64,000 bases of DNA from Chrysomallon squamiferum (lineage: Eukaryota > Mollusca > Gastropoda > Neomphalida > Peltospiridae): the NCBI GenBank assembly GCA_012295275.1, contig CM022674.1:16569649-16633648 (forward strand), in the 5' to 3' direction. Below are positions 44,305 to 56,165 of the stretch, piece after piece (within the stretch, counting starts at the first letter, position 1; every line of letters starts with the position of its first letter). The position numbers and the translations under genes were made by a program. The notes beneath the pieces were generated by a model. It ran no database searches. It saw only the letters and a program-made list of their open reading frames with translations, and was not told the DNA's origin.

Positions 44305-46955
44305 AATATGAGGTGTTAATGTTCAGAAAATAATTTTTGGTTCACCCAGTACATCAGTGTGTGTCTCTTAGGCTGATGTTTTCACTTCTATTTTGACAGC
44401 ATAAAGAAAAAATCCTGACAGATTGAGTAAATGCTTATATCTCTTAATGTTTATTAAGTTTAGGTTAATGTAGCAAAACTATGTAAATAAAAATATTCCT
44501 CATCTTAGGATGTTTCATAATGTTAGCTAAAAATATTAAATTAAAAACAGAATACAAAATAATTGGAAATGTTTATTTCAACAAAAAAACAAGTTAATAT
44601 TGGAACTACTTTTTCATAAAAAAACCCCATAATTTTAGAAAAATGTCATAAAATTCCTTACATAAAAATTTAGAAAAGCATGATATAAAATATTTTTGAA
44701 CTTTTAAATTAAAAATGTTTTAAAACCTTTGATAAGGTTTTAAAGATGAGAGCCAAGAGTGCTGTAAAATATAAAAATACCAAGATTTCTGTCTATCCAA
44801 CAAAAGTATAATAATAAAATATACAAAATGAAATAAAAAATAACCAGGATATTTGTTTACAAAAAAGTTAAAAGCTCAATAAATAACTTGTAATCTGAAA
44901 ATTATTTATTCAGAAAATTTATGATTTCTGATTTTATCTTCTAAAACACACAAAATTATATACTTCCATTTTATGTTTTATTACAATACCTTTATTGGGT
45001 AAATCTTTACTAGAAGTCTTGGTGTTCTTTGTTATTTTATATTTGGTATAGATAATTCAGTAGATTTTTTTTTTTAAATAAAATAAGAAATACAAAAAAT
45101 AAAACAAAAATGAAATTATCTCCCCTGGACCAAACAACTTTATATAAAATGTGTACTTTTTTTTTTACAAAGCAGTAATCAAGGATTTCTAACAAATTAT
45201 TTTTAAAAATAAAAGTCTTTTTTTCACAGGCCTGACTGAACTTGGTGCTGTATTGGGTCGAAACATTATGTATATTGGTCTATATGTAACTACATCTTGT
45301 ATGAAAAACATTGTGACTTTCAATATGAAATCACAGTTTCACAGTTTTATAAATTATTCACTAAGTGTAGTCCATGACTCACACAAGTAATGTTTTTAAA
45401 CTTTTGTTTGGTGTGGATTTTTCTAGAAGTTCTCAGTATTCTTCAAGCATTCGGCTTCTTTTTATTTTTTTGTTGAGATGTTTCATCTTCTACAATTTCT
45501 TCTGCTTGCTGAGTTCAGTGTGATCAGAAAACTTGAAAAACTTGGAAAAAACTCAAGAAGCCATTTAGAATTAACAGATGATTATCATTAACACTTCTCA
45601 TTATAAACAAAACTGATAATTTAAAAACAAAAATAAATGTGTTTTTTTTAAAACTAAAATAATATTCAGAAGTGTATAAACAGTATTAATTTGTCCTGAT
45701 TATAAAAGTTTACCTCAGAATGTGTATTATATAATTTGACATGTAAAATGAAGACTAGATAAAATTCAAATCTGATGTTTTGTGACTTAATAGTAGAGTT
45801 GAGATGAGAAGTAACAGATTGTAGTATCAATCTTGATTTGTGCAGTGTGTTATTCATGTTTAAAAAATGTACACTCAACACTGAACATAAAAAGTAATTG
45901 ACTTAATTAACAGTGAAAATGTAGAGTGTTTTTCTCTTACACTGTCATTATCAAAAATAATTAATAACTGTCATCTGAAACAGACCATTTAAAATTATTA
46001 ATCACACTTCATGATTACCGAAAGGCTGAGGAAAAAAGTTATTAAAAATTGTGAGAGATACTTTTACATTTATTTACCAGTCAAGCAGACAGTTAAACTA
46101 ATATGATGTGAAGAATCTGCTGTAAACAGATTTCTGTACTCTGTGTGCAACACCAGCTTGTGTCAAAACATCAGACATGACATTCATACATTTAAAACAA
46201 AAATGTCAGTAATAGTATTACAAATGTGATGTACATACAGTTTACTTACAAATCACTCAGCCTGTTAAAACAGCACTGATGTAAAACATCTGATTGTCTA
46301 ACTGTCCTGTGATTTCTTTGCTGTAAGAATCTGCTGTAAATAGATTTCTGTACTCTGTGGTGATTCTGACATAACATCCAGCTTGTTTCTAGAAATAAAA
46401 CATTAACTGTACATTTTTGTAGAACAACTATAACAATTGTATGTCTTCATTTGAATTTGGAGTGATGTTTTCAACTAATATATATATATGTAGAATGAAA
46501 TAAAATTTAACTAAAATAAAATAAAGTCAAACTGTATTTATTAAAATATTTCTTATTGTTCCTGTACTTTTTATTATCTGGGAATGTGTCTGTTTAAAAC
46601 AAATTTGAACAAATCAAGTGAGAACCTTTAAGTATGAATCTAATAATTTTAAAAATAAAATATAATATATATATATATTTTTTTATTTTTTTTTTTTTTT
46701 TAAATTGATAACAATTACAATCTAAAATCTTTATCTTATTCTTAATTTTTAAATTTAAACTTTCTAAAATACATGTTCAATTGACTATTTCCTCTTACAG
46801 CTATGTTATCACAATTGGTAAATCAATGACAAAGTCTGTATTTACAAATAAACAATAAAATTATATCTAATAATATTAATATTAAAACATTCTCAGATGA
46901 AATTAAGTAATTTATTATTTTAGAGTTTATAAAATCTGGTAGTAAACTGAATTAC
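44305..46955. other. Intergenic stretch with a short direct repeat
   Basis: AT-rich DNA. The 37-bp word AAGAATCTGCTGTAAA-AGAT...ACTCTGTG occurs at about 46111-46148 and again at 46325-46361. At 45231-45386 an acceptor-like TTTTTTTCACAG precedes 53 open codons containing LTELGAVLGRNIMYIGLYV, not assigned. Short A and T runs lie near 45070, 45160 and 46680-46700. Confidence 0.45.
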
Positions 46956-47261
46956 CTGTCCATTGTACCCAGCATCTGTTTACAAACATGTTGAGTACAT
47001 CCAGTGTCTGAGTCTGTACAAATTTCTCTTAACAGTCAGGACTGGAGAAGTGTGTGTTCTTCACTGAACTGTGCACTACACACATGGTCAAGTGGTCATC
47101 CTTGGCCTGAAGGAACCTGGCCTTTTTCTGAACAGAAAGAGCTTGTTTATCCTGTAAAGTCATAAATTACATTTATCATTGATAAACCTTAACAATGAAA
47201 TGAGTTAACTAAAAAATTGTAACATTTATTACTGATAACTCTAATAAATAAAATTATAGTT

Positions 47262-47297
<36 letters not shown>

Positions 47298-47916
47298 ATA
47301 AAATTTATCATTGGTAATCTCTGGAAACAAAAACAAATTACTATTTAAATATCACCTAAAATATTAGAATAACAAATTATTTAGTCAGAATAAATTGATT
47401 TTGCTGAGATTTTTCTGTATTTTATTATTGTTCATAATAACCAACAAAAAGGAAAATGAATATTTCAAGGTTTTTTTTTTTTTCAGTTTAGTGACAAAAC
47501 TTTCATTGTGTCAAACATTTTTCTTAAAAAAGATTATTTCCCATAAATATAAAAAAAAAAAAAAAAAAATCTTTAGGATGGAGGAAAAATAATTTATTTT
47601 ATTCATGAATAATTTTACTTCTTTCTGTTTTTAAAAACAATAAATTCATTTCCTTGTATGTATTTTTTTTTCATCTTCAATACAAAAGATGTTTTATGTA
47701 AAATTTGTTTAATAATAATTTTGGATGTTTAATGTTATAATAGCTTAATCATATTTGTAATACCAATACAAAAAATGAATTTCAAACCTCTGGTCTGTAT
47801 AAAACACTTTGCACAGACAACACAGACACAACTGTGACAATTCCAGAACTACAGGCCAAGTGAAATGACATGACAAACATCTTGGACAATATGGACTCCA
47901 GTGGAAATTCAACCAT
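46956..47916 (-). pseudogene. DEAH-box RNA helicase C-terminal fragment, two exons, with an in-frame stop
   Basis: DEAH helicases (for example DHX33, DHX35 and DHX38 types) remodel RNA-protein complexes. Their winged-helix and ratchet (HA2) region has a recognisable FPL...M...CS-EI--I-S-LSV---F-RP block followed by a G-DH-T block. Exon A (47916-47788), after TATTTACAG, encodes MVEFPLESILSKMF, CSSGIVTVVSVLSVQSVLYR and PE, exactly 43 codons. Exon B (47151-46956), after ACTTTACAG, joins in phase and encodes KARFLQAKDDHLTMCVV and SSPDC, then TAA (47029-47031), then EKFVQTQTLD, before a GTAATT donor. The family normally has W-C-x-(E/D)-x-F here, so the stop replaces one residue of a conserved motif. 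The donor of exon A is the poor GTTTGA. The ATPase core (DEAH, motifs I-VI) was not found upstream. I conclude this is a partial, decayed gene copy. Confidence 0.65.
47263..47294. repeat. Poly(A) run
   Basis: Thirty-two A residues lying in the presumed intron of the helicase fragment. Confidence 0.9.
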
Positions 47917-48420
47917 CTGTAAATACAAAATAAATATATAACAAATATACATGATTAATAGTTGTAAAAGATTTTACAACAACAACAACAACAACAATAA
48001 TAAGAACAATAACAACTGTATTTTACTTCAAAATATCAGCATGATAAATATATATAAAACAATGTTTTTCACACACAACAAAATTTTAAATAAATTTTTA
48101 AATATACCTATCCACTTCATAACAGCTAGTATATTAAAAATGTGTATATACATATATAGTTTTAAATATTACTTTGCGAAAAATATATATATAGGCCTAT
48201 ATTGTATAATATACACTACAGTTATACTGTATACTCTGTAATACACTTAAACACTAATACAGGGCAGCGGGCTTGAAATGGCCAAAGATCCGTTTGGGCG
48301 ACTTGACCTGTTTATCTATAAGTTATAATTCAAGAGCCACTATTAATTACTTTATCTCAAATATTTATTTCACATAAAAAGGTTTGCTCGTAGTTCGATA
48401 AATTGGACGTACTGGCTTAT
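47917..48420. other. Non-genic spacer
   Basis: Contains (AAC/AAT)n at 47978-48005 and AT-rich unique DNA. No upstream helicase exon was seen. Confidence 0.5.
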
Positions 48421-48640
48421 CTTATTTTGCCAATATTTTTTTTATAAACACTAACTGTGAACGCCGGATATGCATGTGGTTAACTGTAGTCTTGATAAAC
48501 AAAACCACGAGTCTCGCTGATTCAGTAGCGTTAAAACTGGTCGTGACCATTCGGATCATTCCGAACCTTCCCGAATGCCGTCTTAGCTTCTGTCGTCTGC
48601 GACAGTAGACAGAAAAACCACACCATAATCTCAAACCACG
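48421..48640. promoter_or_regulatory. GC-richer island with a perfect three-unit heat-shock-element motif
   Basis: A 200-bp patch distinctly GC-richer than its surroundings contains GAACCTTCCCGAA (48563-48575), which fits the HSF consensus GAAnnTTCnnGAA. There is no TATA box or exon in clear register. An 81-codon minus-strand frame across the island is not recognisable. It could be an orphan promoter or a relic of an interspersed element. Confidence 0.25.
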
Positions 48641-48938
48641 AGTAATTTCAACAAATTTTGTAATCAAGAGATAAACACATTAATAACTTGTTAAATACTA
48701 AAAACCAGCAGGTTCACGAGTGAACTGTTTTTACTTTAAATAGTTATAAAGTTAAATTTTGTTATTTTAAATATAGTAAATAAATAAGCAATAATAGGGC
48801 TGTTTCAATAGTTATTAGATTGAAAAGAAAAGTGATTTGTTGTATTTACTTTCTATTATATATGTTTTTCATAAATATTTGCTTTCTTTCTTTTCATTTT
48901 TTTTTTTTTTTTTTTTATTTATTTATTTATTTTTTATT

Positions 48939-48986
<48 letters not shown>

Positions 48987-49110
48987 CAAATTTGTAATAC
49001 TGTTTAACTGTTATTCCTGGATAATATATCTCAGTTCAGAAATATATTGTTTCTGGAGTTTATTAATTTCAAAATCAATGTTAATAAAATTTTATTTTGA
49101 AAATGAATGA
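48641..49110. repeat. T-rich region with long T and TTTA runs
   Basis: 48898-48986 is almost entirely T with a few A. The 96-codon plus-strand frame is Phe/Tyr low complexity. Confidence 0.85.
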
Positions 49111-50126
49111 TAGTTTTGATCTACTGGATGAAGTATTGGATCCTTAGATAAAGTTTATTTCATGTTACGATATTATTTTTAGATAAATCTTTTGCTTTTT
49201 GTCAGTTCTCAAGTATTACTCTACAAATCAATGACTGTACATTTTGCAGTCAACTGAAATGTGTTCTAACTGTAAAAGCTGCAGTGGACTGAATTCTGAT
49301 ATTTTCTTTCTTATGATTGAGATTTTTAATGGATCTTTGAAAAATTCATTTTATCTCATTGACGATCACAAAGTTAACAATCATACAAATTAAATAATCT
49401 ACTATAGTCTTATATAATCACAAAACACACTATTCTAGATTCATAAACAGACATTTACAAAATTCATTTATGATATTTACTAACCTTTGTATTCTTTTTC
49501 TTAACACTGTATCCTAATAATTAAAATATTTAGGATTACAACTAAAAAGTAATACTCTAAAAAAAAAAAAAAAAAAAAAAAAAAAGTACCTGAAATGAAA
49601 AAAAAAAAAACACCATTAATATTACAGGTTTACATAAATACCTTAAAGGTTAACTGCTTAAACTGAATAATAAAGTTTAACAAAGTAGGTAACCAAATAC
49701 ATTGAACTCTTCACATGAGAGACAACACATTTCCTGAGAATTCACTTCATTTGTTATCACAGTCAGTATATGTCATCCAGTCACAGATACATATTTATTG
49801 TGTAGTTCACAGAATATGAGAGGAAAAAAAAATCAAACACACCAAAAAACACTGGCCCCTACATGACACTCATATAATAGCATATAAAAACATAATGTTA
49901 CATATAAATAATACAGCGATATAAATTAACAGTCTTTACTAAAACTGATGGTTTTGCAAGTATATAAACATCCATTCCACCCTCGAAAACAAGCACGTTC
50001 TACAACCCTCAGCCCGACACACACTTACATTCACATACACAAACATCACTACACGTATCACACAACACTAATTAACTGAATATGTTTGTTACATGTTATA
50101 TCTCATCATGGAAATAAAACATTTAC
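49111..50126. other. Intergenic stretch, nothing recognised
   Basis: AT-rich DNA with A runs at 49559-49585 and 49602-49611. Confidence 0.5.
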
Positions 50127-50224
50127 CAGAGCCTCGGAAAGACGGCCCTAAGAAATGAAATTTTTGTTTGCGCTTTTTAGCCACATTCTTGTTCAACGTT
50201 TGACGCTTCTTTTAACGTTGTTTA
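50127..50224 (-). other. Exon-like segment, possibly an untranslated or early exon
   Basis: On the minus strand CCTTCTTGCAG (acceptor-like) precedes 98 bp ending at a donor-like CTCTG|GTAAAT. One frame is open and very basic after an early TAA (residues such as NVAKKRKQKFHFLGPSF). It lies about 360 bp inside the E2F/CCAAT-box cluster at 50586-50723, so it could belong to a minus-strand transcript starting there. Neither coding status nor the gene is established. Confidence 0.25.
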
Positions 50225-50254
50225 CTGCAAGAAGGACAACAACAAATGTTATGA

Positions 50255-50321
<67 letters not shown>

Positions 50322-50340
50322 TAATAATAATAATAATTTA
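50255..50340. repeat. (AAT)n microsatellite
   Basis: Pure AAT triplets. Confidence 0.95.
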
Positions 50341-50585
50341 AAATAACTGAAAAAAAAAAAAAACAGATAGGGGAGCAAGAAAGAAACAAAATGATAAATA
50401 AAATAAATAAATAAAATGAAGGTTTCTATCCGGATACAGCCTTGTATTTGCTTGCACAAGGAAATAAAAGGTTTTATTTATTTATTTATTTTATTTTATT
50501 TTATTTTGTTTCGATTTTGTGTCAGGTAAATTCTTACTTTGAAAATATTATGAACCTTTAACACCAAGCCTCCCAAACTTTAAAT

Positions 50586-50723
50586 GGCGCGAAAAAGGGA
50601 AATTTAAATGTAAAAAAAAATTACCACGTGTGTTTCGTCTGATCGCTGATTGGTTGATGCTGAAGTAATATAACTGACATCTGCAATTCTCGCGGAAAAA
50701 ATAACTGAGCTGGCGGGAAAAAA
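50586..50723. promoter_or_regulatory. E2F/NF-Y-type cell-cycle promoter-like cluster
   Basis: Within 140 bp there are GGCGCGAAAAA (50586, perfect E2F word), CACGTG (50625-50630), ATTGG (50649-50653, inverted CCAAT box), CGCGGAAAAA (50691, E2F-like) and GGCGGGAAAAAA (50712, perfect E2F word). All E2F words point the same way. This combination is typical of DNA-replication and mitotic gene promoters. No coding start of such a gene is recognised on either side. The minus-strand exon-like piece at 50127-50224 is the best candidate neighbour. Confidence 0.55.
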
Positions 50724-50984
50724 TGTCTCTCCTGTTGATTTTCTTCATTTTACAAAAAGAAAAACAAAAATTGTAATTCCACGGTACAGAAAAAAAAAAA
50801 AAAAAAATAATAATTAAAACAAACAAATAGAAAAAAGAAACGCTATTAGATGAATCTATTGCTCATTATTAATAACGAAATGTACAAAAGCAAAACGAAA
50901 CAATAAAAATAACGATTGAGACAATAATGATAAATAGAATAAAAGAAAAATAGAAAAAGTAATACCACGATCAAAATAACAATA

Positions 50985-51011
50985 TAATAACAACAACAAC
51001 AACAGCATAAA

Positions 51012-51046
<35 letters not shown>

Positions 51047-51075
51047 ATAATAATAATAAATAATAATAATAATAA
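50985..51075. repeat. (AAC)n(ACT)n(AAT)n microsatellite
   Basis: Successive runs of CAA, TAC and TAA triplets. Confidence 0.95.
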
Positions 51076-51163
51076 ATGCTCATTGAAAAATCAGTGTAGG
51101 TTAAAATCCCCCAGCAGCCAATATTCCACATATAAAATTTCTGTACCCGTCCTCTCGCTCTCT

Positions 51164-51165
<2 letters not shown>

Positions 51166-51232
<67 letters not shown>
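51166..51232. repeat. (AC)n microsatellite
   Basis: About 33 AC units, directly 5' of a SINE copy. Confidence 0.97.
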
Positions 51233-51234
<2 letters not shown>

Positions 51235-51307
51235 TCACATACAAATACGTCTCCTGTTTCACCATTGAACGCACACCCATAATCTCTCACATGCACACAT
51301 ACAAACA

Positions 51308-51385
51308 TGTCCCGGTGACCGAACGGTAACATCCTCCGCCTTCGGAGGCGGGCGAATGGGTGCCATACGTTCTAGTGAAATACAC
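51308..51385 (+). repeat. tRNA-derived SINE head, copy 4 (best A-box end)
   Basis: The plus strand reads CCCGGTGACCGAACGGTAAC (A-box region), then CCTCCGCCTTCGGAGG, which forms a 6-bp stem, then GGCGAATGGGTGCCATACG and a mutated B-box (GTTCTAG). The GC content of this head stands out sharply from its flanks. The stem and boxes show the tRNA origin, but the acceptor ends do not pair and the B-box is broken, so it is not a functional tRNA gene. Confidence 0.7.
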
Positions 51386-51974
51386 ACATACACCTATAAG
51401 CATAGACCTATAAACACACATACAAACAGATGTGTGTCACACACTTGCTCAGTTACACACTCACTCATGCTTTAACGTTCGCATACATTTCAAATAAAGG
51501 TGAATAGTATATACACTGTGTAACTTTAAGAAAGGGAGATAAGTAAGGAACCAACTAAGAAAAAAATACGAGTAATTATATTTTGCAACGATTTTGTTTT
51601 GTTTTAACAGTAACACGCTCGCACACAATGAAACACCGACACACAAAAAAACACACACACACAAACACACAAACACACACAAACACACACACACACACAT
51701 ACAAATACACACACACAACACACACACAAGTACAAAGACATACGAGTGACATACGCAAATGCGTGCGCCTTTCCTCTTCTTATAATTTATTTCTTGATCA
51801 GAAGCGTTTCTGTAAAAAAACATGCTTGTCCAAGAAGGTTATTTTAATTTAAATCTGATAATATATTAACAAAAGTGATAGGTTTACTTACACATTACCC
51901 TCAGTCACTGCTTTATAATTCTGTAAAGTGTAAAATAGATTAAAAGTAAATTCTTTTTAATAAAAAGGACAGCA

Positions 51975-52024
<50 letters not shown>

Positions 52025-52060
52025 TAAAATAATAATAATAATAATAATAAAATTATAAAA
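51386..52060. repeat. AC-rich and (AAT)n microsatellite region
   Basis: Imperfect CACA words at 51386-51470, an imperfect (AC)n at 51635-51735 and (AAT)n at 51978-52055. Frames here encode Thr/His or Cys/Val repeats only. Confidence 0.85.
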
Positions 52061-52149
52061 ATAATACATTTCAAAATACTATTTCAATTCAATAACATTA
52101 TGATCTTGAAGGGTCACCAACATGTATGTAACTATCAGTTTATCAAAAT

Positions 52150-52290
52150 ACTTAATGTGCTACTACTAGAAACACTCTCACTACAAGTTTATCAACATAC
52201 TAGAAACACTCTCACTACAAGTTTATCAACTTACTTAGTTTGAACTACTAGACACATTGACAACTACAAGTGTATCAACTTACTTGTGGG
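52150..52290. repeat. ~37-bp tandem repeat, three diverged copies
   Basis: CTAGAAACACTCTCACTACA followed by AGTTTATCAAC repeats at about 52167 and 52201. A third diverged copy (CTAGACACATTGACAACTAC) lies at 52248. Confidence 0.85.
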
Positions 52291-52440
52291 TGTTTTTGTA
52301 TGCATGCTTTTATGTATGTACGTATGTACTACGTATGTATGTATGCTTTAGAAAGAGATATGTGTGATTAGATGTGTGTGTATCTATCTCTCTTCTCTCT
52401 CTCTCCGTACACACACACATAGACACAAACACATCCACAC

Positions 52441-52504
<64 letters not shown>

Positions 52505-52800
52505 TAGATCACATACAAACATACATACATAGATACAGAGATAGGTAGACAGATATTGATATATAATGTGTGTATGTGTGTGTGTGTATGTGCATGTATG
52601 AGTGTGTGTGTTTATGAAAGACATTTAGATATGTGTGTGAGCGTATATATATGTTTAAGAAAGTTTAAATACATGTATTTATGTGCTTTAATGTGTATTG
52701 ATATGTGTGGTTGTGTGAGACAGACAATGTGTATTGATATGTGTGTGTGTGTGTGGTCATTTGGGGGTGGGGGATCTGTGTGTATGTGTATGTGTCCAGT
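52291..52800. repeat. GTAT, AC, AT and TG compound microsatellite region
   Basis: TATG near 52313-52345, (AC)n(AT)n at 52438-52502 and TG-rich words at 52566-52790. The 146-codon plus-strand frame is mostly repeat translation. Its last ~50 codons (52800-52996) leave the repeat but show no known motif. Confidence 0.85.
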
Positions 52801-53137
52801 TGACTTTCCAATTGTAGAGACTTTTCTGACCAAGTGGACCCTGATTCATTTGGGACCAGTCATAGGTGCCGTTTTAGACACAGTGCCGACACACACACAA
52901 ATTGAATTAATTGTTGTCATTGTTTATGAAATGACCTTTATGAAATGTACTTTTTATTCTGAATTTACACCAGATATCCAAACCACAGAAAAGTAAAGAG
53001 CTCCGGATTTTTCAAAGTCTTGTTAAAAATATATTAGAGTTAGCCTGAAATTTCAAAATCTTCATAACTCAACAGTTATATAAGTATATTCCAAATAAAA
53101 TTTTGATCATTTATTTTGCACAGGTTTTTTTCTAATT

Positions 53138-53140
<3 letters not shown>
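52801..53140. other. Unique stretch, nothing recognised
   Basis: Non-repetitive sequence between the TG and GA tracts. An open plus-strand frame to 52996 lacks splice borders or motifs. Confidence 0.45.

Positions 53141-53202
<62 letters not shown>
53141..53202. repeat. (GA)n microsatellite, 62 bases
   Basis: A pure GA tract. Confidence 0.97.
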
Positions 53203-53208
<6 letters not shown>

Positions 53209-53277
53209 TTGTTAAATAGAATTTCTCCCTATTTTCATAATTCTTTTATAAAGTACATTTGTTCTTTATTTTACAGT

Positions 53278-54030
<753 letters not shown>

Positions 54031-54031
54031 A

Positions 54032-54067
54032 TGACGTCATCACTGCTGTCTGACGTCATCACGTCAT
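54032..54067. promoter_or_regulatory. Cluster of three CRE-type sites
   Basis: TGACGTCA occurs at 54032-54039 and 54051-54058, followed at 54060 by CACGTCAT. This is 145-180 bp beyond the stop codon of the BTB gene, in what would be its 3' UTR or flank. An (AAAT)n tract follows at 54082-54117. Confidence 0.45.
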
Positions 54068-54211
54068 CAGAAAAACAAAAAATAAATCAATAAATAAATA
54101 AATAAATAAATAAATAAAAAAAATAAAAATATTAGGCCAGTGATGACTAAAAGTGACAGTGTTTGAACGATGTTGTTTTTTACACTAAAAATAACAAAGC
54201 AGGTATTTGTC

Positions 54212-55418
54212 CTATGTACACACTTGTAAAACAAGTTTTCTGTGACTGTGTTTAGATTTGTGTGAGTCAGAAAATCTACAAACAAAAGAGTCTACAACAA
54301 TTTCTGATTTACCTTCAACTCCACACAATGAGTTGTCTCCCTTAACATTAACAAACAAGCTGTACTCAGTGTCTTTAGTAATCTTCACTGGACGTCTGAA
54401 CACGACGTCATACACGTCAGACACGACGTGTTCATATCTCTGTGTCAGCGTAGACCCGTCCAGTATCTCGTCTCTTCTTGTGTCAGTGACGAAGGCGCCG
54501 ACGTCGTAGTTTCGTGGTTGACGGTGACCGTACAACTGAAATCCGCGAAGTAAAGCGTTTTTGTTGACAGAGAAAGTAATGGATTCATCTTCTTGACCAG
54601 AACATATCCAGTTACCAGACCATGTTTCACCAAACCTGTTTATTGTAATCTGTGTTTTCATCATTGCAGTTCTCTTGTTTGAGTTAAAAGGTGAAACATC
54701 TTCATCACTCTTCACCCAGTTTTTCAAAATCTTGAATCCTTCTGTGTCACTGAGTATGTTAGTGGGTGTCACGTGTTCTACAAAATACGTCTGATCGAGT
54801 AATGGATAACGCACGTGCTTCACGGCCTCTCCCAGTGCCTCGCGCATGTTCTGTCCATTCGTCTGTCTTCCTTGCTTCTTACACGCGCTGTCAGCCCACT
54901 TCACAGCGGCTTCGAAAACATTTTTCTCGTCTGCTGTCAGTTCGTCTGATCGTACGATCTCAACCAGACATTCGTGACAAAGATCGGTGACTTCATCCGA
55001 CTTCAGAACTTCGTCGCCATTTTCCAAAATGAAGTCCAGAGTTTTTTTTCTTAGATCATGTTCATCAAACAGGTGAGCTTGTTCCAGCACGACGCACGCA
55101 TTCTGTGACGACAACGACGACTCCAAATAGCGCACGCACTGATCTTCCAGTGTCGTGACGATGTACTTCCTCGATAGATACAGCAGACCGGTGACGTTGT
55201 GGCCTGTTAGGACGACGTCATCCGTATAAAGATATCTGTGTAAAAGAATGTATAGTAAGACTTCAAAACGAGAGATAATTATGGGAGATTAATTAATTAG
55301 AAAATAATTAGATTACTAACAAAAACTGTATTGTTATCAACGTTCGTGTCGGTTTGTATGTTTCGTTACTCACTATGTTCGTACCTGTGTCGCTGTGTGT
55401 TTCTGTGTTTTCTGTGTG

Positions 55419-55459
<41 letters not shown>

Positions 55460-55725
55460 TTAACATACTTTAAAAACTCTGTGAAAATATCTGCCTGCAC
55501 ATCAGGCAACAGGATGCTGTTTTGTTCGCGAAGTTCTCCCATCAGCATCCTGTGGAAGACTTCGCTTCGTATCATAAGGATGAAGCGATGTGCATCCACA
55601 GTTTTTTCTTCTTCCCCAACAACAAATCTGACGTCGCTGTCTGTTCTCGTACGAAAAACGTGTTCAATACATTCCGTCAGTTTTTTCCCAGTCTGCCAAC
55701 TTGAAACTTCTGCTGCGGTGGCCAT
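54212..55725 (-). CDS. BTB-BACK-PHR domain protein (BTBD1/2/3/6-like), two exons
   Basis: Proteins with this architecture are substrate adaptors of cullin-3 ubiquitin ligases: BTB binds CUL3, BACK is the helical linker, and PHR is a beta-sandwich that binds the target. Exon 1 (55725-55469) starts ATGGCCACC and ends in a split Lys codon before donor GTATGT. Exon 2 (55235-54212) follows an ACACAG acceptor. The join restores the BTB motif LKYLYTDDV and gives exactly 426 residues. BTB spans about residues 26-125 (SDVRFVVG, AHRFIL, S-VF---L), BACK about 131-235 (ALFDEHDL-type helix, then V---VKWAD) and PHR about 285-422 (INRFGETWSG, ITFSVNK--LLRGFQLYG, then VVFRRPVKITK). No stops or shifts occur. 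The 233-bp intron contains a (GT)n tract (55427-55456). TATAG just before the ATG could be an acceptor for an upstream non-coding exon. The PHR C-terminus is slightly short. Human orthology within BTBD1/2/3/6 cannot be settled by eye. Confidence 0.93.
55427..55456. repeat. (GT)n tract inside the BTB gene intron
   Basis: Sits 13 bp from the exon 1 donor. On the transcribed strand it is (AC)n. Confidence 0.95.
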
Positions 55726-55741
55726 GTTTTCACTATAAACA

Positions 55742-56165
<424 letters not shown>

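Noticed and set aside
45231-45290. Hammerhead-ribozyme-like core near a GGGTCGAAAC word (as in Penelope-like elements)
   Set aside because: The CUGANGA half of the core is not intact and stem II does not form, so only a vague resemblance remains.
41588-47031. Reassigned stop codons (TGA or TAA read as amino acids)
   Set aside because: The BTB gene uses a normal stop and contains no internal stops. Acceptor loss and missing domains in the relics fit pseudogenes instead.
48422-48667. 81-codon minus-strand gene in the GC-richer island
   Set aside because: Openness is explained by higher GC content. The Arg-rich composition is not protein-like and no domain is visible.
51308-51385. Functional tRNA gene
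   Set aside because: A-box and an anticodon-like stem are visible, but the B-box is mutated, no acceptor stem pairs, and related diverged copies show it is a SINE head.
52556-52996. 146-codon plus-strand gene
   Set aside because: The first two thirds are TG-repeat translation, and the remaining ~60 residues show no motif, splice borders or homology I recognise.
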